Below are positions 7,776 through 16,632 of a DNA stretch of 32,330 nt, piece after piece; the first letter of the stretch is position 1; each line of letters starts with the position of its first letter. This stretch comes from an uncultured Flavobacteriales bacterium (GTDB lineage Bacteria; Bacteroidota; Bacteroidia; Palsa-965): assembly GCA_903873905.1 (NCBI GenBank), contig CAIQQJ010000064.1, positions 1 to 32,330 on the forward strand, read 5' to 3'. The position numbers were made by a program, and so were the translations under genes. The notes under the pieces were generated by a model, which saw nothing but the letters and a program-made list of their open reading frames with translations, was not told the DNA's origin and did not search any database.

Positions 7776-8256
7776 CAACCTTTTCAATACTTCCTATGTA
7801 ATTTTTCAAAAATGTCCGCGCACGAAAAATATAAACTTTCACTTGCGGTTCTTTCAATCCACATATCGCACCAATCTCCTCATAAGAATAACCTTCATAA
7901 TCCCGCAGCAACACAACCGATTTTTGAATCTCTGGCAATTTGTTCAAGGCCTCATTCAATATTTCCTTCAAGTCAGAATATTGTCGGTTGTGCGATAATA
8001 CAATCATGGGCGCCTCTTCCATTGTTCCCTGGCGCTTATCCTTTCGCAGATAATCAATCATGGTGCGGTAACCTGTCGTGAACATATACGATTTCGCATT
8101 TGTCGCTTCTGTTTCCGAAACTTTCAACCACATTTTTTCAAATGTATCCTGCACAATATCTTTCGCCTTATCCTTATCCCTGATATTTTTCAGGACAAAA
8201 CGATAAAGACTATCACTATATAAATCGACGCAGCGATTGTATTCTTGAACGGTCAT
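7771..8256 (-). CDS. ECF RNA polymerase sigma factor
   Basis: A 161-residue sigma-70-family protein of the extracytoplasmic-function type, with only regions 2 and 4. Region 2 covers about residues 5-75, with DKAKDIVQDTFEKMW and a -10 recognition segment around YMFTTGYRTMIDYLRK. Region 4 covers about 105-155, with LPEIQKSVVLLRDYEGYSYEEIG and a helix-turn-helix (GLKEPQVKVYIFRAR). It would direct RNA polymerase to a small regulon, probably held in check by the membrane protein encoded downstream. The stop codon lies within a 7-bp tandem tract. No autoregulatory promoter could be identified with confidence. Confidence 0.93.
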   Translation of the reverse strand: MTVQEYNRCVDLYSDSLYRFVLKNIRDKDKAKDIVQDTFEKMWLKVSETEATNAKSYMFTTGYRTMIDYLRKDKRQGTMEEAPMIVLSHNRQYSDLKEILNEALNKLPEIQKSVVLLRDYEGYSYEEIGAICGLKEPQVKVYIFRARTFLKNYIGSIEKVV

Positions 8257-8392
8257 TTTAGGTCAGGTCTGCTCATAAGACGCACAAGGAAGGCCTCTTG
8301 TTACAGCTAAGGTAGAATAAATCGTAAAAAGCTGGTTTTAAGATGTTTTGGAGCGGAAAATCGTATGTATTTTTTAGCACCTCACGCGCTTT

Positions 8393-8452
8393 CCGCTTTT
8401 ACTCCTCTCCCAACAGAAATGTTGGGATCCGGGGTAACCGCTTCAATCACGG
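8393..8452. repeat. Interspersed hairpin repeat, copy B (partial)
   Basis: Shares CCGCTTTTACTCCT and GGGGTAACCGCT with the copy at 20824-20925. It contains the same perfect hairpin: CCCAACA, loop GAAA, TGTTGGG at 8409-8426. The GGGCGTG head and CCCTCACGC tail are missing or degraded. It lies in the 270-base gap upstream of the ECF sigma gene. The sigma-proximal part of that gap (8257-8390) shows no gene. Confidence 0.7.
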
Positions 8453-8487
8453 CTATTTTCGATCTCCTCAGTTTCAAAAAACAAAAA

Positions 8488-8526
8488 AATCTGAAATCTG
8501 AAATTTGAAAATCTGAAATCTGAAAT
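8488..8526. repeat. 7-bp tandem tract (AATCTGA) abutting a stop codon
   Basis: AATCTGA, AATCTGA, AATTTGA, one spare A, then AATCTGA, AATCTGA and a partial unit run into the stop codon of the di-haem peroxidase gene (TGA at 8529-8527, minus strand). The same heptamer occurs in frame inside leuS at 23702-23736. Confidence 0.85.
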
Positions 8527-9540
8527 TCAGAACGGATCGCTGAATTGTTCTTGATGTGTACTTACGGTATCCGTTAGTGTTTTCAAAAATGCAACAAGGT
8601 CAGCTTTCTCTTGCGTGCTCAACAACAAGCCGTACAATTTTGCAGGCTTCGTCATAATCGGATCAACAGTTGGCGTAACATGCACTCCCGAATTATAATG
8701 GTCCACCACTTGCTCCAATGTTTGAAAACGGCCATCGTGCATATACGGAGCTGTCAATTCAATATTGCGAAGTGTCGGCGATTTGAATTTTCCCAAGTCA
8801 GCCGAATTGCCGGTTACATTATAACGCCCCGCATTCACACCGACAAAAAGTGAATCGATTCCGTTGTTGTGAAAACTTTCATCTGTAAAAAGTCCTGGCG
8901 TATGACAGTGAAAACAATCGCCTTTCTCTGTATAAAAAATGGTCATTCCATTCAATTCCGACAAAGTCAAATTCTCTTCATAACGCTTGTACCGATCAAA
9001 CTTTGAATTGCAAGAAATAATGGAGCGCACATATTGCGCAAGGGCGTAAGAAACTTCTTTGGAAGTAACTTGTGCCGTTCCAAAAACCTGAATGAATTTT
9101 GGTTGGTAAAAAGCACTATTACTCAATCGAACTAAATCAGTATGAAAAAATTGTTCCACTTCAAATTTCATTGCTGTTTCAACATCTCCTTCCACAAGTC
9201 CATTCCACAAAAAATGATTTCCCCAACCCAAATTTATGTGTGCAAGAGAATTTGCTGCGTAAGATGAAAACCCTTCTGCTTGATGGTGGCAATTTCCACA
9301 TCTACGTCCATCATTGGAAAGAATTGTATCGTAATACAAAAAACGACCCAGTGCAATTCCTTCAACCGTGAGAGGATTGTCGGGATTCAATGTCATTTGA
9401 GGAAAATAGGATGGATACTCCAATTGAACAGGCGTCAAGGAACTCGCAGGAGGCACAACAATCGGTTCGTCTTTTTTACAACTATTGACAATAATTATCG
9501 GTAGCAAAAAAACAAATAAAATAAAAACGGACTTTCTCAT
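8527..9540 (-). CDS. Di-haem cytochrome c peroxidase lipoprotein, MbnH/MauG-like
   Basis: A 337-residue lipoprotein (start at 9540, MRKSVFILF; lipobox VNSC, Cys21). An in-frame Met nine codons upstream lies inside the preceding gene and is not used. Two haem-binding motifs are present: CGNCH at 81-85 and CFHCH at 209-213. YMHDGRF (Met267) and the PTLRNIELTAPYMHDG block are typical of the bacterial CcpA/MauG family. The gene starts two bases after the stop of an MbnP-like gene. Known MbnH enzymes are diheme members that oxidise a tryptophan of their MbnP partner to kynurenine. By context this is the likely role, rather than plain H2O2 detoxification; that is inference. Confidence 0.9.
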   Translation of the reverse strand: MRKSVFILFVFLLPIIIVNSCKKDEPIVVPPASSLTPVQLEYPSYFPQMTLNPDNPLTVEGIALGRFLYYDTILSNDGRRCGNCHHQAEGFSSYAANSLAHINLGWGNHFLWNGLVEGDVETAMKFEVEQFFHTDLVRLSNSAFYQPKFIQVFGTAQVTSKEVSYALAQYVRSIISCNSKFDRYKRYEENLTLSELNGMTIFYTEKGDCFHCHTPGLFTDESFHNNGIDSLFVGVNAGRYNVTGNSADLGKFKSPTLRNIELTAPYMHDGRFQTLEQVVDHYNSGVHVTPTVDPIMTKPAKLYGLLLSTQEKADLVAFLKTLTDTVSTHQEQFSDPF

Positions 9541-9542
9541 TG

Positions 9543-10322
9543 CTATCGGGTTTGAATTATGGAACACATGTCACAAGCATTATTCGATATTCGTCGCATC
9601 AATAAGGTATCACCCATTGTATAGTTTCCATCCAAATCAAGATCATATGTATATGGATTTTTAAAAATCTCATTCATATTCATGTTGAAATCCAATTCAT
9701 GCGAAACTCCATTCAAATAAATTTCTGCATTCCCCTGTAACAACGACTGAAATCCCGGTTTTCCAAGATGCATTGCATAACCATAAGAAGTGATTCCTGA
9801 AGTAAAACTTCCTTCCATTTTCATAAAATGATAACCACCTCCCAAATTTTCAGGCCAAAACATATTTTGATTTGCCATTGTATTGGGCAATAAACCAAAC
9901 GTATCTCGTTCGGAAGGAACACCAAGCAGAGCAGAAAAACTTACTACATGACCAGTTCCTGGATTACTAATGGTAATCGTCAACGTTGTTGAATCGCGTC
10001 CATCAACATAATGGACATTATGATCTATGAATTGTCTGCCATCCGAAGTATTGAAAGTAATATTTGATAAATAATAATTCAAACGTTCAACACTGAAATG
10101 ATTTCCCGCAGCATTTACAAATTGAATTGTGTCATATGCAATCGGATTATTATCCACCAAATGTTTTAAATGGATCTTAACTTGATTTGGAACACCTCCT
10201 GTAGTAGTCAAAGGTGGATCCTTTTTGCAGGAAATAATTACTGTAAAAAATAAAATCAATAAGAATGAAATAATATTCAATCTTGCTTTCCCAGAAATAA
10301 TCCAAAAATAATTTTTCAACAT
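9543..10322 (-). CDS. MbnP-like copper-binding family lipoprotein
   Basis: A 259-residue lipoprotein (Cys32, ISCKKD) that looks like the MbnP family: a beta-rich domain opening with VKIHLKHLVDNNPI, then FSVERLNYYLSNI, and the FWPENLGGGYHFMKMEG segment at 155-171. In studied MbnP proteins, a Trp converted to kynurenine by the diheme partner is needed for copper binding; Trp156 is a candidate here. It lies directly upstream of the diheme peroxidase in an apparent two-gene operon. Odd points are a long cytoplasmic/signal lead of 31 residues and a C-terminal CDMC pair (Cys250/Cys253). No methanobactin precursor or core genes are nearby. The family call is made from memory of motifs. Confidence 0.7.
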   Translation of the reverse strand: MLKNYFWIISGKARLNIISFLLILFFTVIISCKKDPPLTTTGGVPNQVKIHLKHLVDNNPIAYDTIQFVNAAGNHFSVERLNYYLSNITFNTSDGRQFIDHNVHYVDGRDSTTLTITISNPGTGHVVSFSALLGVPSERDTFGLLPNTMANQNMFWPENLGGGYHFMKMEGSFTSGITSYGYAMHLGKPGFQSLLQGNAEIYLNGVSHELDFNMNMNEIFKNPYTYDLDLDGNYTMGDTLLMRRISNNACDMCSIIQTR

Positions 10323-10350
10323 GATATGTTTTTCAATCTATTTATTTATT

Positions 10351-10358
10351 CAAATGTA
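10351..10358 (-). promoter_or_regulatory. -7 element of the MbnP/MbnH-like operon
   Basis: TACATTTG (read on the minus strand) is a perfect TAnnTTTG match, 29 bases upstream of the MbnP-like start codon. A TTTG lies upstream, but with only a 16-base spacer, shorter than the usual ~19, so the -33 element is uncertain. Confidence 0.45.
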
Positions 10359-10462
10359 ATTGATTGACAAAACGCAAACTATGAGTAATGACATAGCTAC
10401 AAGTTATTTTCCCAAATGAAAATCAGTGTACCAACAGCTATTTTTTGTGAATTATTACGCAC

Positions 10463-10500
10463 AAAAAAAACCAATCCGCAAATTTGCAAATTGGTCTTTT
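10463..10500 (-). terminator. Terminator of the M16 peptidase operon
   Basis: Read on the minus strand, ACCAAT pairs with ATTGGT around an inner palindromic GCAAATTTGC, and the stem is followed by a run of at least seven T (plus-strand A-run 10463-10470). It lies 40 bases past the stop of the downstream M16 gene. Four T on the opposite side could make it weakly bidirectional. Confidence 0.75.
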
Positions 10501-10540
10501 AAATTTTGTTTCCGATTTTCTATCGGAGTAAATTCACTTA

Positions 10541-11920
10541 TTATTGATCTTTCTCAATTACACTCCATTCCAATTTTTGCAATTTTGGAATTTTTGTAAG
10601 TTGATCATTCAACAATGAGGCATCACCGGCAATAATTAATTTGTAACAATCGGGCGTAAAATATTTTTTGATCGCTTTGTTTAATGCTGGAATATCCACC
10701 GCATCGATTTCAGCAAGTATTTGTTGACGTTTGGAATAATCACGGTAAACCCATGGATTAATCAAAGCTGCGACATCAGCTGGTTCTTCCCTATTGTTAA
10801 TACTCACCTTCAACATCGTTTTGAATTTTTTCAATTCAACTTCCGTTGCGCCATTGGTATAAAAATCATTCAGCACTTTATCGAAAGCGGCCATCGTTGC
10901 AAACATCACTTCATTTCTGATTTGGGTTTTCGAACGATACATTTCATCATTCTGTGATTCACGGAAGGTGCTGTAAATTCCATAGGTAAATCCATCTTTC
11001 TCGCGAATCTCTTTTCCAAGATGATCGGAAAAAACATCATTGGCCAACATGAATGCAGCAACATCTTTACTTCCTGCAGCTGGCGCTTTTTTATACCATT
11101 GCAAACAAGCTTGCTTTGAACTGTCCTTTTGCACGAAAGCATATTCCTTCGTTTTGATTGCAGGAATTTCATAGGAAGCTCCATTCACTTCACCATAAGC
11201 AGCAGTCCATGCACCGAAATATTTTTCGATAAGCAATTTCATCTGTGCGTGATCTGTTTTTCCTGAAACAACAAGTTTTGTATTTCCCGGTGTATAATTG
11301 AAATTGTAAAATTCTTTTATCTGTGTATTCGTTAGTTTAAGATATTGTGCCGCGTAATAATGTCGACCAAGTGGATGCGCAATTCCATAGGCAAAATAAT
11401 TGCCATATTCATCTGCAAGATCACCAATATCCATTTTGGAAGGTTTGTTCTGTGAAATTTCATAACCTCTTTGTTCGTCAATATCCTGTTGTGGAAATAC
11501 TGGATGAAGAAGTACAGATGAAAGAATATCCATGCCTTTATCAATATCACGATTCAAGAATTCCCCCGACAACAAGGTGAAATTCTCATTCGATGAGGAA
11601 CTCAAACGTGCGCCTGTTCGAAAAATTTCGCGGCCCAAATCAATGCGATTGTATTTGTCGCTTCCTAAACCAAGTGCATTAGCTGTGAGCGATGATAACC
11701 CTTGTTGACCTGGCGTTTCACTTTTTTTGCCTACGTTAATAAAAAATGAAATGCTGGTAACAGGTAAATTACCATAGTCGGCAAAAATGACTTCCAGACC
11801 ATTTTTCAATTTATAACGTTCCAATTCTGGAAATGGATTCTTTTGTTCTGTTCCTGCAGAAAGCAATAATATGAATGCGGGAAGGAGAAGGAAAATCCTA
11901 AAGGAAAATATCTTTTTCAT
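10541..11920 (-). CDS. M16-family peptidase subunit, catalytically inactive
   Basis: A 459-residue secreted protein (signal peptide ~1-22) with the two-domain M16 fold: YKLKNGLEVIFADYGNLP at the N-terminus and the R/Y pair region near residues 300-320 (EIREKDGFTYGIYS). The zinc site is lost: where the partner has GMAHMFEH, this protein has GLSSLTAN (residues 74-81), so both His and the Glu are replaced. In M16B systems, inactive subunits pair with an active one to form the proteolytic chamber. It lies 75 bases downstream of the active gene and was probably co-transcribed with it. A strong terminator follows. Confidence 0.9.
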   Translation of the reverse strand: MKKIFSFRIFLLLPAFILLLSAGTEQKNPFPELERYKLKNGLEVIFADYGNLPVTSISFFINVGKKSETPGQQGLSSLTANALGLGSDKYNRIDLGREIFRTGARLSSSSNENFTLLSGEFLNRDIDKGMDILSSVLLHPVFPQQDIDEQRGYEISQNKPSKMDIGDLADEYGNYFAYGIAHPLGRHYYAAQYLKLTNTQIKEFYNFNYTPGNTKLVVSGKTDHAQMKLLIEKYFGAWTAAYGEVNGASYEIPAIKTKEYAFVQKDSSKQACLQWYKKAPAAGSKDVAAFMLANDVFSDHLGKEIREKDGFTYGIYSTFRESQNDEMYRSKTQIRNEVMFATMAAFDKVLNDFYTNGATEVELKKFKTMLKVSINNREEPADVAALINPWVYRDYSKRQQILAEIDAVDIPALNKAIKKYFTPDCYKLIIAGDASLLNDQLTKIPKLQKLEWSVIEKDQ

Positions 11921-11995
11921 AAAAATTATTTTAGAATAGAATGAATGTGTTTTTGTTGATACAAGTTTTTCAAATGTTTTAAATTCATTCGAAAT

Positions 11996-13318
11996 TTATT
12001 GTCGCGGCTTAATGTTGATGATATCAATGTGATCAGCGGAAAAATAAAGGGCAGCAACGCGCTTAATATCTTCTTGCGTTATGGCTTTGTAATGATCGAG
12101 CAGGTTGTCAATTTGTTTGTAGTCATGGAAATAATATTCATTATTTCCCAATTGACCTGCAACTCCAGCATCGGTAAAAGCATTCATGCTTAATTCAGCC
12201 TCTGCACTTGAAATATAATCTTTCATTTTTTCAACCGGCAAACCATTGACAATAACCGAATCCATTTCTGCCCGAATCGCCTTTTTCACTTTGACATTCC
12301 CCGGTTGTGGTCCCATAAAAACATCGAACTGTGCTCGTGAAGGAAATAAAAGCCAACCATCACTAACCTGACTAATCGCAAAAACGCTGCGATCCTTTTT
12401 CACCAAACGTTCATTCAAAATGGAATTGTCGGCGGTAAAAAAGATAGACATCAACATGTCAAAAGCGAAAAAATCCTTATTCGAAACAGCAGGTTCTGGA
12501 AATGAATAAAAATAATCTTGCAAAGGAAAATTCAATTCCATTTCAGTTGCTTTCAAATGTGTTCCCATAATTTCAGGTGAAGCTCCTGCAGCAGCAACAG
12601 GCAATTGTTTTGTAATTGGTCCAAAATATTTTTTTGCCATGGCAAATATGTCTTCGTGCTTCACATCTCCAACAATCACAACATACGCGTTATTCGGACT
12701 GTAATATTTGTTGTAAAAATCCATGCATTGTGGTGCTGTGAAATTTACAATTTCATCCAAATGCCCAATGACATTATATTGGTAAGGATGACCCTCTGGA
12801 TAAAGATATTCATAACGATCATCTTGCAGTTTCCCATACCAATTACTTCCTCCATTGCGATATTCTTCTCCAACAACTTGTCGTTCCGTATTCAAAACGT
12901 CCTGCGTCACTTTCAAATTCGCCATGCGATCCGATTCAAGATACATTGCCATTTCAAGAGCTGATGTCGGCAAATATTCATGATAAACCGTGCGATCATA
13001 ATGCGTGTATGCATTCCAACTTGCGCCAACGCTATCCATTTTTTCAAGCAATTTTTCTCCAGAAACATTTGTGGTTCCACGAAACATCATGTGTTCGAAC
13101 ATGTGCGCCATTCCACGAATACCAGGTTTTTCATCTTTACTTCCAACACGATACCACACTTCTATTTCCGCAAAACCATTTCCGGGTTTTTCACACACAA
13201 TTACTTTCAAGCCATTTGGCAACGTCTCATCGAAAGTTGGATAGACAAAGGCTGAAGAAAGAAGCGGCAGGAAAAAAAATGCTGCTGAAATCAAAAAAAG
13301 ATTTTTTATTTTTTTCAT
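11996..13318 (-). CDS. M16-family zinc metallopeptidase, active subunit
   Basis: A 440-residue exported peptidase (signal peptide ~1-23, MKKIKNLFLISAAFFFLPLL). The inverted zinc motif HxxEH is intact as HMFEH at 72-76, and the downstream Glu ligand falls in VVGEEYRNG (Glu151/Glu152). The Arg/Tyr substrate-binding region appears in the C-terminal half. It should cleave peptides in the periplasm together with the inactive subunit encoded downstream. The substrate is unknown. The start is fixed by the signal peptide. Confidence 0.93.
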   Translation of the reverse strand: MKKIKNLFLISAAFFFLPLLSSAFVYPTFDETLPNGLKVIVCEKPGNGFAEIEVWYRVGSKDEKPGIRGMAHMFEHMMFRGTTNVSGEKLLEKMDSVGASWNAYTHYDRTVYHEYLPTSALEMAMYLESDRMANLKVTQDVLNTERQVVGEEYRNGGSNWYGKLQDDRYEYLYPEGHPYQYNVIGHLDEIVNFTAPQCMDFYNKYYSPNNAYVVIVGDVKHEDIFAMAKKYFGPITKQLPVAAAGASPEIMGTHLKATEMELNFPLQDYFYSFPEPAVSNKDFFAFDMLMSIFFTADNSILNERLVKKDRSVFAISQVSDGWLLFPSRAQFDVFMGPQPGNVKVKKAIRAEMDSVIVNGLPVEKMKDYISSAEAELSMNAFTDAGVAGQLGNNEYYFHDYKQIDNLLDHYKAITQEDIKRVAALYFSADHIDIINIKPRQ

Positions 13319-13358
13319 ATTGATTTAATTTTTGATTTTCAATAAACAATTTTATTTC

Positions 13359-13382
13359 CCAATTAACCAAATTACCCAATAA
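13359..13382. repeat. 8-bp periodic tract between DUF5686 and M16 genes
   Basis: CCAATTAA, CCAAATTA and CCCAATAA are three octamers in register, ending seven bases before the stop codon of the DUF5686 gene (minus strand, stop at 13390). Confidence 0.6.
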
Positions 13383-13389
13383 ATTTTCA

Positions 13390-15873
13390 TCATTGTATAC
13401 GAACACCAATTCTTAATCCTGCACTCACGCTTGCATTTTGCATATACGCAAAAGCGAAATCAACGCGAATCATTCCAAGTTTATCAGCACCGAAATAAAT
13501 TTCATAATACGATGGAACTTTATTTGTCATCAACCAATTTGCTCCTACAACTTCTGTCAATTTCAGACGACGTACAAATGGAATCTTGTTGAAAATGAAT
13601 CCACCAAATCGATGTTCAACATGTGCTTCCAGAAACCAATTATTTGTACTGCAAGAATAATAATTCAACAATTGGTAACTCTGTTGCGGGAATGTTGACC
13701 AAATGGTTTGATTTCCCGTGAAGTGATAATAATCCATGAAAGGAAGATTGCCAACGCGCAAATATTTTCCGGCGGCAAAATAATAGGAGAATTTACCAAT
13801 GAGTCCAAGCCTCATTTCATCTTTTACACTGACTTTCAAAAAGTCATAATCCGTTTCACTTCCGAAAACTCCTTTTGTCCCTCTGCGATATTGAACTCCA
13901 AATACTGGATATTTTGTACCGAGAATGATTTTCTGATTCGGACGCGTATAATATTTCTGCTTGATGGTAATGGTTGCTTCCACATTTAAATCAAGTGCCT
14001 TATGGGAAGTAAATCCCGCCGCTGAAAAATTCTCCGGATCAAGTGGATTATTCGATGTGAAATGCCGACTGTTCAACAGCTCACTGTAATGTTTGTTCGG
14101 ATTGAACGGATCCCAATACAACAATGAAGTATTGTACAATGGAGTTCTGTTTGCGAATTCAAGATTGGTACTCAACATTAAACCATTCACTACTTCATGG
14201 TGCCAATTTACTTTTGCAAAATCTTTTGCATACAACTTCAAGAAATTCTGTTTGGCCAAAAGTGTGTAACATGAATTTACAAAAGTTGGTACAGGATCAC
14301 TTTCATTGAACTGTTGCGCTGTTCTTCCTCCGCCAATTGTAATCCTTGAAAAGGTTACTGGGTTGTAATAATAATTTAGAACCATATTCAATTCTGTTCG
14401 CTTGTCTGAATAACCATATGCAACAGCAGGATTAACATTCAACCATTTGTTATTTTCCCAACCCTTAAAAAAATTCACATTCAATCCCGTTCGAATACCT
14501 TGAACAGTATTGTAGGAGAATGATGTTACCAATGGAGAAACATTGATGAACAAATGATCATATCGCCGCATGAATGAATAACCGGTAAAAATCACACCCA
14601 AGATTTTCGGTTGGTTGGAATGGTGATCCACTGAATCGAGATAGGTTTTTGAACTTCTCAATTTCATGATACTATCACGCCTTCGATAATCCTTTTCTTC
14701 TTCGTAGGTCAATTGTACGGGACGCGTATCTCCCCAATACAAGGAATCCTTTTTATTCGCATCGTTGTTGACATGCATTTCCTCATTGTTAAAAAACTTT
14801 TTTGGAAAATCAGGATCGATAATATAATTGCGATTTACACCAACATAAAATCCATTTCCTTTCAATCCCATAAAACCAAAATTGAAAGTGAATTTGTTTG
14901 TAAAAACCATCCACACATCTTTTTCTACTGGAACAAAAGTCTGGCTGATGATCAGCGTATCCACAAAATCAATTTGCGCGTCTTTAGTGAGATATAATTC
15001 CGTGCTGTGAATGCGCCAGGAATTTTCCATGATATAAATGTATCCGTGAAAACAAGGATCCGTTTTACGGCGTGGAATCACTTCTATTTTATCAATCATG
15101 GAATCGTTTTCCATAATTGTTCCTACGAGTCGATATTTATAAAACAGCATTGCATCACTCGCAATTGGAGAAACAAATCCGCGTTCACTCAAATCTTGAA
15201 TCTCAATAATATTTTCATAAAAATTAAACATCATATCAGAAGCGCGATTGTAAGAGAATGCCTTATTATCGCCACTCACTTTAGAAGAAATCATTTCTTC
15301 CTTCACATGATCTTTTTGTTTGTAATTGAATTTGGAAACTGATTCGGAGAGATATACGATTCCTGAAGTGGAATCAATATCGCCTTCTGGATCCACTTCC
15401 ATTCCCATTATTTTCTGCGGATGGGAAATGATGCGTTGCAAACCTTTGATATAAACATCGCAGGAATAAGCATCCACTTGATCGAGATAAAATTTTCTTT
15501 TTTTAATGGCATGGCGAATGATTGCATAAGCAGGATCCTCCCCATCACTGATCACAGCTTCCGTCAATTGAATTGAAGTGGGATTCATTACAACATCGAG
15601 TGTTCTATTTCCCGAAGTCAAATCAACTTCAATTGAACGTTGCGCAAAACCCATTGCCTGAAAAATGACATTGTATTTTGCAGCTGGCAGATCAAGTGTG
15701 TAAAATCCCTGATCATTAGTGGTGGTTCCTTGTGAAGTTCCTTTCACATAAATCGCAGCATAAGAAAGCCCTGATCCATTTGAAGAAGTCATTTTACCAC
15801 TTAGCACCATTGAATTCCCCAATGAAGAACACAGCATTAACAGTGAAAAGAAAAATAAAAATCTGGTAAACAT
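13390..15873 (-). CDS. DUF5686 outer-membrane protein with carboxypeptidase-regulatory-like domain
   Basis: An 827-residue envelope protein. A signal peptide (~1-20) is followed by a CarboxypepD_reg-like beta-sandwich (about 23-100, with GTSQGTTTNDQGFYTL). A long DUF5686 region starts around AYSCDVYIKGLQRI. The C-terminal half shows alternating hydrophobic strands with many aromatic residues and ends in SAGLRIGVRIQ, consistent with an outer-membrane beta-barrel. Members are widespread in Bacteroidota; their substrate is unknown. There is no SusD-like partner here. TATATTTG at 15939-15932 (minus strand) matches the -7 consensus and would give a ~50-base leader, but no -33 element is clear. Confidence 0.85.
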   Translation of the reverse strand: MFTRFLFFFSLLMLCSSLGNSMVLSGKMTSSNGSGLSYAAIYVKGTSQGTTTNDQGFYTLDLPAAKYNVIFQAMGFAQRSIEVDLTSGNRTLDVVMNPTSIQLTEAVISDGEDPAYAIIRHAIKKRKFYLDQVDAYSCDVYIKGLQRIISHPQKIMGMEVDPEGDIDSTSGIVYLSESVSKFNYKQKDHVKEEMISSKVSGDNKAFSYNRASDMMFNFYENIIEIQDLSERGFVSPIASDAMLFYKYRLVGTIMENDSMIDKIEVIPRRKTDPCFHGYIYIMENSWRIHSTELYLTKDAQIDFVDTLIISQTFVPVEKDVWMVFTNKFTFNFGFMGLKGNGFYVGVNRNYIIDPDFPKKFFNNEEMHVNNDANKKDSLYWGDTRPVQLTYEEEKDYRRRDSIMKLRSSKTYLDSVDHHSNQPKILGVIFTGYSFMRRYDHLFINVSPLVTSFSYNTVQGIRTGLNVNFFKGWENNKWLNVNPAVAYGYSDKRTELNMVLNYYYNPVTFSRITIGGGRTAQQFNESDPVPTFVNSCYTLLAKQNFLKLYAKDFAKVNWHHEVVNGLMLSTNLEFANRTPLYNTSLLYWDPFNPNKHYSELLNSRHFTSNNPLDPENFSAAGFTSHKALDLNVEATITIKQKYYTRPNQKIILGTKYPVFGVQYRRGTKGVFGSETDYDFLKVSVKDEMRLGLIGKFSYYFAAGKYLRVGNLPFMDYYHFTGNQTIWSTFPQQSYQLLNYYSCSTNNWFLEAHVEHRFGGFIFNKIPFVRRLKLTEVVGANWLMTNKVPSYYEIYFGADKLGMIRVDFAFAYMQNASVSAGLRIGVRIQ

Positions 15874-16133
15874 CTATTGGGGTTAGGTGTGTATCTGTTA
15901 GTCGGAGGGCATTCATTTTGGTTGCCTCACCCAAATATAACAAATGAAAAGCGTTGTATTACTTTTGAGTAAGTTGCATTTAAAAATTTGGAATAAATGA
16001 ACAAATGGATTCCTATTCTCGATCAACATCTCTAAAAAAAAGGTGTGTTAAATTACCAATAATCAAACCCCAATTTCCTGGAACTTTATTTAAACTTTAG
16101 CGCAATTAAGGAATGAAATATTTTGAGGCACAA

Positions 16134-16526
16134 CTAACTCAAACTTGAAATTACTTTCTTGAGTTTCTGTTGAACTTCCAATGCCATTTCTGCCAAGGCT
16201 TCATTTTTCACCGAGATCATTGAAGCAACTGGATCAACGGCAGAAACTTCAACGTCTCCATTCTCCTGTTCCTCCACAATCACATTACAAGGAAGGAAAA
16301 CTCCTATTTTATCTTCACTTTGCAAGGCCTTATGCGCAAAATGCGGATTGCATGCTCCCAAGATTTTATATTTTTTAAAATCAACATCGATTTTCTTTTT
16401 CAATGTTTCTTTCATGTCAATTTCAGTAACAATACCAAAACCTTCCTTTTTCAACTCTGCGGTTACAAGTTCAATTGTTTCCTCGAAACTTTTCCCTTTT
16501 AAAACTTTGTTGAAATAATATTTCAT
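16134..16526 (-). CDS. DUF302-domain protein
   Basis: A 130-residue cytosolic protein covering one DUF302 domain. It begins with MKYYFNKVLKGKSFEETIELV and carries the family block ILGACNPHFAHKAL (residues ~56-69) and IGVFLPCNVIV (~74-84). Members are small alpha/beta proteins of unknown biochemical role, sometimes found with metal- or redox-related genes. Here it stands alone with 107 bases to the next gene. The 260-base gap upstream (15874-16133) shows no other gene. Confidence 0.9.
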   Translation of the reverse strand: MKYYFNKVLKGKSFEETIELVTAELKKEGFGIVTEIDMKETLKKKIDVDFKKYKILGACNPHFAHKALQSEDKIGVFLPCNVIVEEQENGDVEVSAVDPVASMISVKNEALAEMALEVQQKLKKVISSLS

Positions 16527-16632
16527 TCTGTAATTTCTTAATTCATTTAAAAATCAACCTATTCCGAATTCCAAAACTTATTTCCTAAATGAAAATTTGA
16601 AACAGCCATTGCTCCATTTACTTCTATTGTAT

